Assembly (NCBI RefSeq): GCF_000005505.3
Contig: NC_016133.3
Location: forward strand, 18,538,001-18,602,000
Length of the DNA: 64,000 bases
Reading direction: 5' to 3'
DNA from: Brachypodium distachyon
Lineage: Eukaryota > Streptophyta > Magnoliopsida > Poales > Poaceae
Of the stretch, positions 61,040 through 64,000 are shown piece by piece. The translations under genes were made by a program, and so were the position numbers. The notes under the pieces are model-generated. The model made no database searches. It saw only the letters and a list, made by a program, of their open reading frames with translations, and had not been told where the DNA came from. Position 1 is the first letter of the stretch; each line of letters starts with the position of its first letter.

Positions 61040-61259
61040 TGGTGAGTGGTGACGGTCTTGCAGAGACACTACTGGCCCGTCGCTCGTCGGGGCAACGGCA
61101 ACGCCAAGCTCCGTGACTCCGTCAGCCTTCGGTTGCTGAACCGGCCGGCACCCCTTCTTCAGCTCGCCCGCACCGTCCCCATCCTTGCACCCGGTGGCCA
61201 TGGGGTGCTCCGGGAAGAGCTTAGCCAGGATGCGGCACATGCACCTCGGCGCAGAGGAT
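61040..61259 (-). pseudogene. Cinnamoyl-CoA reductase C-terminal fragment
   Basis: The minus-strand reading starts ILCAE, which corresponds to the RYLCAE of CCR, continues RILAKLFPEHPMATGCKD (CCR: LAKLFPEYPxPT), changes frame at FSNRRLT (CCR: FSNQxLxDLG) and returns to GVAVAPTS and VVSLQD (CCR: SLQEKGHL). At least two frameshifts and no N-terminal Rossmann half. Sequence just upstream (TTTGCTAATC) looks like a former intron end. It lies head to head with the intact gene, 1.8 kb away. The match is from memory of the family. Confidence 0.75.
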
Positions 61260-62906
61260 TAGCAAATGATGCACACGTACCAATCATCATGGGATTAGCA
61301 AATAACACGGCGGCAGCTGGTCGATCGTGTTGACGTCGTCGACATTAACACGTCGTCGGCATGTCTAACTACTTCCATGATCCCGGGAGCTATGCATTCG
61401 CTTGGCCGTCACGTTCCATGGAAAGGCCGGCGCGTGTCATATTAAGATCTACTGCTACTACATGATAACCATCTGACGTCCGGCACACGCCTTAATTCTC
61501 ACGGGTATCAGGTGTTATCTGTACTGCTAGTTCTACATTTAACTATTCTGCATTTTCTACAATACACAGAACGACCAGACCAGGCTCCCCGACAGCTGAG
61601 ATAAAAGAATGCAATGTGAACTGAACCACCCATGACCCACGCGTGTATATACTCTGAATCTTCTTACTTCCGAAACCCCTACATACCGGAAATCAAAGTA
61701 TATTCTTGTGCAACATGTAGCAGAGGGTGGAGCGCATGCAATTTCCTTGCAATGGTTGTTGGATGCACACCTTCGCACCTCCAAGGTATTTGCAGTGGAA
61801 AGTCAAACTCCATCGCTCAAAACCAGGATGCGTCAGCCGGAAGACCTGCCAAACAAAAGGGAAACAAAAGCACACTTGGCAACTTAGGTGGCCGGGCCCA
61901 CCAGGCGGAACAATGTGTCAGAGATCATTCTAAAAATCCTACATGTGGGGTTCATCTGTGAAAAAAATCTATTAAACGGCATAATCCGTGAGTTTTGGAA
62001 TATTTGAGACGTTCCGGCTGTCCGTGGTTCTGAAAGCAAATTAGCGAAAACTGTAGTTCGGTGTGATGACCGTCCAAAAAACCGCGGTTTTGTGGATTTT
62101 ACTCTACGTAAAACTACAAAAATAGCATGCCTCTGAATGTTTTTGATTTAATTACACGTAAGACCAAGTTCCATCTAGACGATCGATAGAAGATGCATTT
62201 ACTAAAATGCCCCACGGCCCTGACCTGACGCACTTACAACTTTGCAAGAAGGGGTCGCGTCGATTAACACCAGGTCAGCTGAGCTGAGATCACAGAGATG
62301 CCGACCCGACGGTTGGTACGGGTTTTTCTTTTGAATAAAGACGGTTGGTACGGTTGCCCCTCCTCGCCCGGCTGAAATGATAGTTTTTCTTCGTTCCTTG
62401 TTTCATAGCACCAGCTGATATGTTACGTGCAAGCATGTTATCTTCCAACTTACAGAATGTAAACGCGTGCATCCTCTTGCCATCCACCGCGGTCCGCGGA
62501 GGGAATTTTTCTCCTAGTCAATCCGCAGACGGAGCCTCTTCTGCAATTGATGCACACAAATAAATAAATACTCTTACTTTAAGTTCAGTAACATAGGTTG
62601 CAAGTATAAAGTTTGGTATATTTAAGCATGTGGATCAGTTCACAACATTTTTATATCAGTCTAACAACCTCTTGGTCTGACCGGTCATACCTTTGGAGTA
62701 TATACTTAAAGTATTATGAAGAACACATGATACGCGTGAGGGGATGGCAGTGAGGTAGGTTGAGACGATTATTATATCCTATTAATCCGGCATATGCATG
62801 CACGGCCACTATAGATTTTCTTATGATAGGAAATTTAGGAAGGGCGCAGTTGATCCAAATTAAGAACCAGAATGAGATACATGCATATCAATCGATTCTC
62901 CCAGCC

Positions 62907-62914
62907 TATATATA
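62907..62914 (+). promoter_or_regulatory. Probable TATA box of CCR gene
   Basis: TATATATA about 170 bp before the CCR ATG, in a CCTATATATACC context, giving a predicted 5' UTR of about 140 nt. Position fits; no other TATA-like word is closer. Confidence 0.6.
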
Positions 62915-63082
62915 CCGGCCAAAAGCTCTTCCATTCAGTACACAGACCGTCTAAAGTAGCCTGGCACCTGGAAGCCCAGACACACACACACACACGGCGC
63001 GCCACACTTCCATTGCTCGGTGCAACTTTAGTCCAAACTCGCAAACCCAATCCCCTGCAACGCACGGCAAGTAGATCGAGAA

Positions 63083-64000
63083 ATGGGTGTTAGTAATGTC
63101 GATGGTGTCAACACGGCCAGCTGCGGCGCCGCCGGTAGTACTGGCCACGGCCGCACCGTGTGCGTGACGGGCGCCGGCGGATTCATCGCGTCATGGCTCG
63201 TGAAGCTCCTCCTGGAGAAGGGCTACACCGTGCGCGGCACGGTCCGGAACCCCGATGATGTCGCGAAGAACGCTCACCTGACCGCCCTGGACGGCGCGGC
63301 GGAGCGGCTGAGCCTCTTCCGGGCAGACCTGCTCGACCAGGAGAGCCTCGCCGCCGCGTTCCGGGGCTGCGAGGGCGTCTTCCACACCGCCTGCCCCGTC
63401 ACCGAGGACCCAGTACGTACATCACTTTGTTCTTGTTTTTTTGGCTGTGTCCATCGGTTGATTCAGAGGGCGGGTAGTCCTTACCTTGCAAAAAAATTAA
63501 AAAATTGTATGGCGAAACTGACAAATGCCTTGGTATTTTCAGGAGAAACTGATCGAGCCGGCGGTGAACGGGACACGGAACGTGCTGAACGCGGCGGCGG
63601 ACGTGGGCGGCATCCGGCGCGTGGTGATGACGTCTTCGATCGGCGCCGTGTACATGAACTCCGGCAACCGCGCCGGGGAGGCCGACGAGACGTGCTGGAG
63701 CGACCTCCAGTACTGCAAGGACACCAAGAACTGGTACTGCTACGCCAAGACGATCGCCGAGCAGACCGCCTGGTCCCTCGCCGCCGCACGGCACCTGGAC
63801 CTCGTCGTCATCAACCCTTCCCTGGTGCTCGGCCCGCTGCTGCAGCCCGCCGTGAACGCCAGCACGACGCACATCGCCAAGTACCTGGACGGGTCCGTGA
63901 AGACTTATTACGCCAACGCGGCGCAGGCGTACGCGCACGTCCGGGACGTGGCGGACGCGCACGCGCGCGCCTACGAGACGCCGGACGCGTCCGGAAGGTA
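63083..64000 (+). CDS. Cinnamoyl-CoA reductase (CCR/CCR-like), partial
   Basis: NADPH-dependent short-chain reductase that converts hydroxycinnamoyl-CoA esters to aldehydes for monolignol synthesis, cytosolic. Exon 1 is 63083-63412 and exon 2 starts at 63543, joined in phase (VTEDP/EKLIEP). 110 plus about 152 codons are visible; the family is usually 330-350 aa, so about a quarter is beyond the window. A Gly-rich nucleotide-binding motif ([11 protein letters not shown]) lies near residue 28, with VRGTVRNP for NADP. Catalytic Ser is in TSSIGAVY, and Tyr and Lys are in NWYCYAKT; this is the CCR signature with Ala where true lignin CCRs often have Gly, so a CCR-like paralogue is possible. GGAAG/GTA at 63993-64000 is probably the next splice donor. 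A 19-residue Ser/Gly-rich N-terminal extension precedes the fold. Confidence 0.92.
   Translation, partial: MGVSNVDGVNTASCGAAGSTGHGRTVCVTGAGGFIASWLVKLLLEKGYTVRGTVRNPDDVAKNAHLTALDGAAERLSLFRADLLDQESLAAAFRGCEGVFHTACPVTEDPVRTSLCSCFFGCVHRLIQRAGSPYLAKKLKNCMAKLTNALVFSGETDRAGGERDTERAERGGGRGRHPARGDDVFDRRRVHELRQPRRGGRRDVLERPPVLQGHQELVLLRQDDRRADRLVPRRRTAPGPRRHQPFPGARPAAAARRERQHDAHRQVPGRVREDLLRQRGAGVRARPGRGGRARARLRDAGRVRKV

Larger units (their letters stand above)
59999..63082. other. Region upstream of CCR gene
   Basis: Contains the CCR fragment at 61040-61259. 60780-60960 is an open stretch without a family match. The rest is AT-rich, including A/T homopolymers. The last several hundred bases must include the CCR promoter. 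A (CA)n microsatellite (62979-62995) sits in the presumed CCR 5' UTR. Confidence 0.45.

Noticed and set aside
1..64000. CRISPR arrays, bacterial operons, rRNA or clear tRNA genes
   Set aside because: No regular spacer-repeat arrays or RNA gene signatures seen; the window is plant nuclear DNA.

Overview
This is plant nuclear DNA, almost certainly from a grass (Poaceae). The signs are intron-containing plant genes with GC-rich 5' coding ends (a plastid NDH subunit, a two-domain WRKY factor, a cinnamoyl-CoA reductase), many Stowaway-type MITEs with CTCCCTCCGT ends, and copia, CACTA, Mutator, hAT and Harbinger elements of the kinds common in grasses. I cannot name the species from the sequence alone.

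Layout, left half. 1-4967 holds no gene I recognise. 4968-8200 (minus) is a six-exon TM9SF/EMP70 nonaspanin of 641 aa. 11488-13305 (plus) is a five-exon gene for the chloroplast NDH subunit PnsB1 (NDF1/NDH48), 470 aa. It lies tail to tail with a four-exon group I WRKY transcription factor (13992-20414, minus, 584 aa). 20991-22425 is a pair of related hAT-like elements, one inside the other. 23624-24169 (minus) is a short nuclear-protein gene or truncated fragment. 24170-31686 is repeat-rich, with a Harbinger transposase relic, a LINE 3' end and tandem repeats. 31687-34188 (minus) is an intact single-exon LRR receptor-like kinase of 833 aa.

Layout, right half. 38753-54181 is one nested transposon stack with exact target-site duplications (TSDs) at all three levels. 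A Pack-MULE-like Mutator element carries a methyltransferase gene fragment (10-bp TSD GACCGGCAAA at 38743-38752 and 54182-54191). A 14.2-kb Ty1/copia element landed 2 bp inside its right end (5-bp TSD TTTAC, LTRs beginning TGTGA and ending TCACA). A 5.1-kb CACTA element then landed in the copia integrase region (3-bp TSD ACT). Beyond it come a degenerate 22-bp minisatellite (56880-57770), a GC-rich repeated block, and a second Mutator-like element (58956-59989) with a perfect 9-bp TSD.

Right edge. A cinnamoyl-CoA reductase gene starts at 63083 and runs off the window. About 1.8 kb upstream, in opposite orientation, lies a frameshifted fragment of the C-terminal part of a CCR.

The genes do not form a pathway. 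They are ordinary neighbouring housekeeping, signalling and metabolic genes separated by transposon-rich DNA. No new enzymatic or defence system is visible. The most notable content is the datable order of insertions and the gene-fragment capture.
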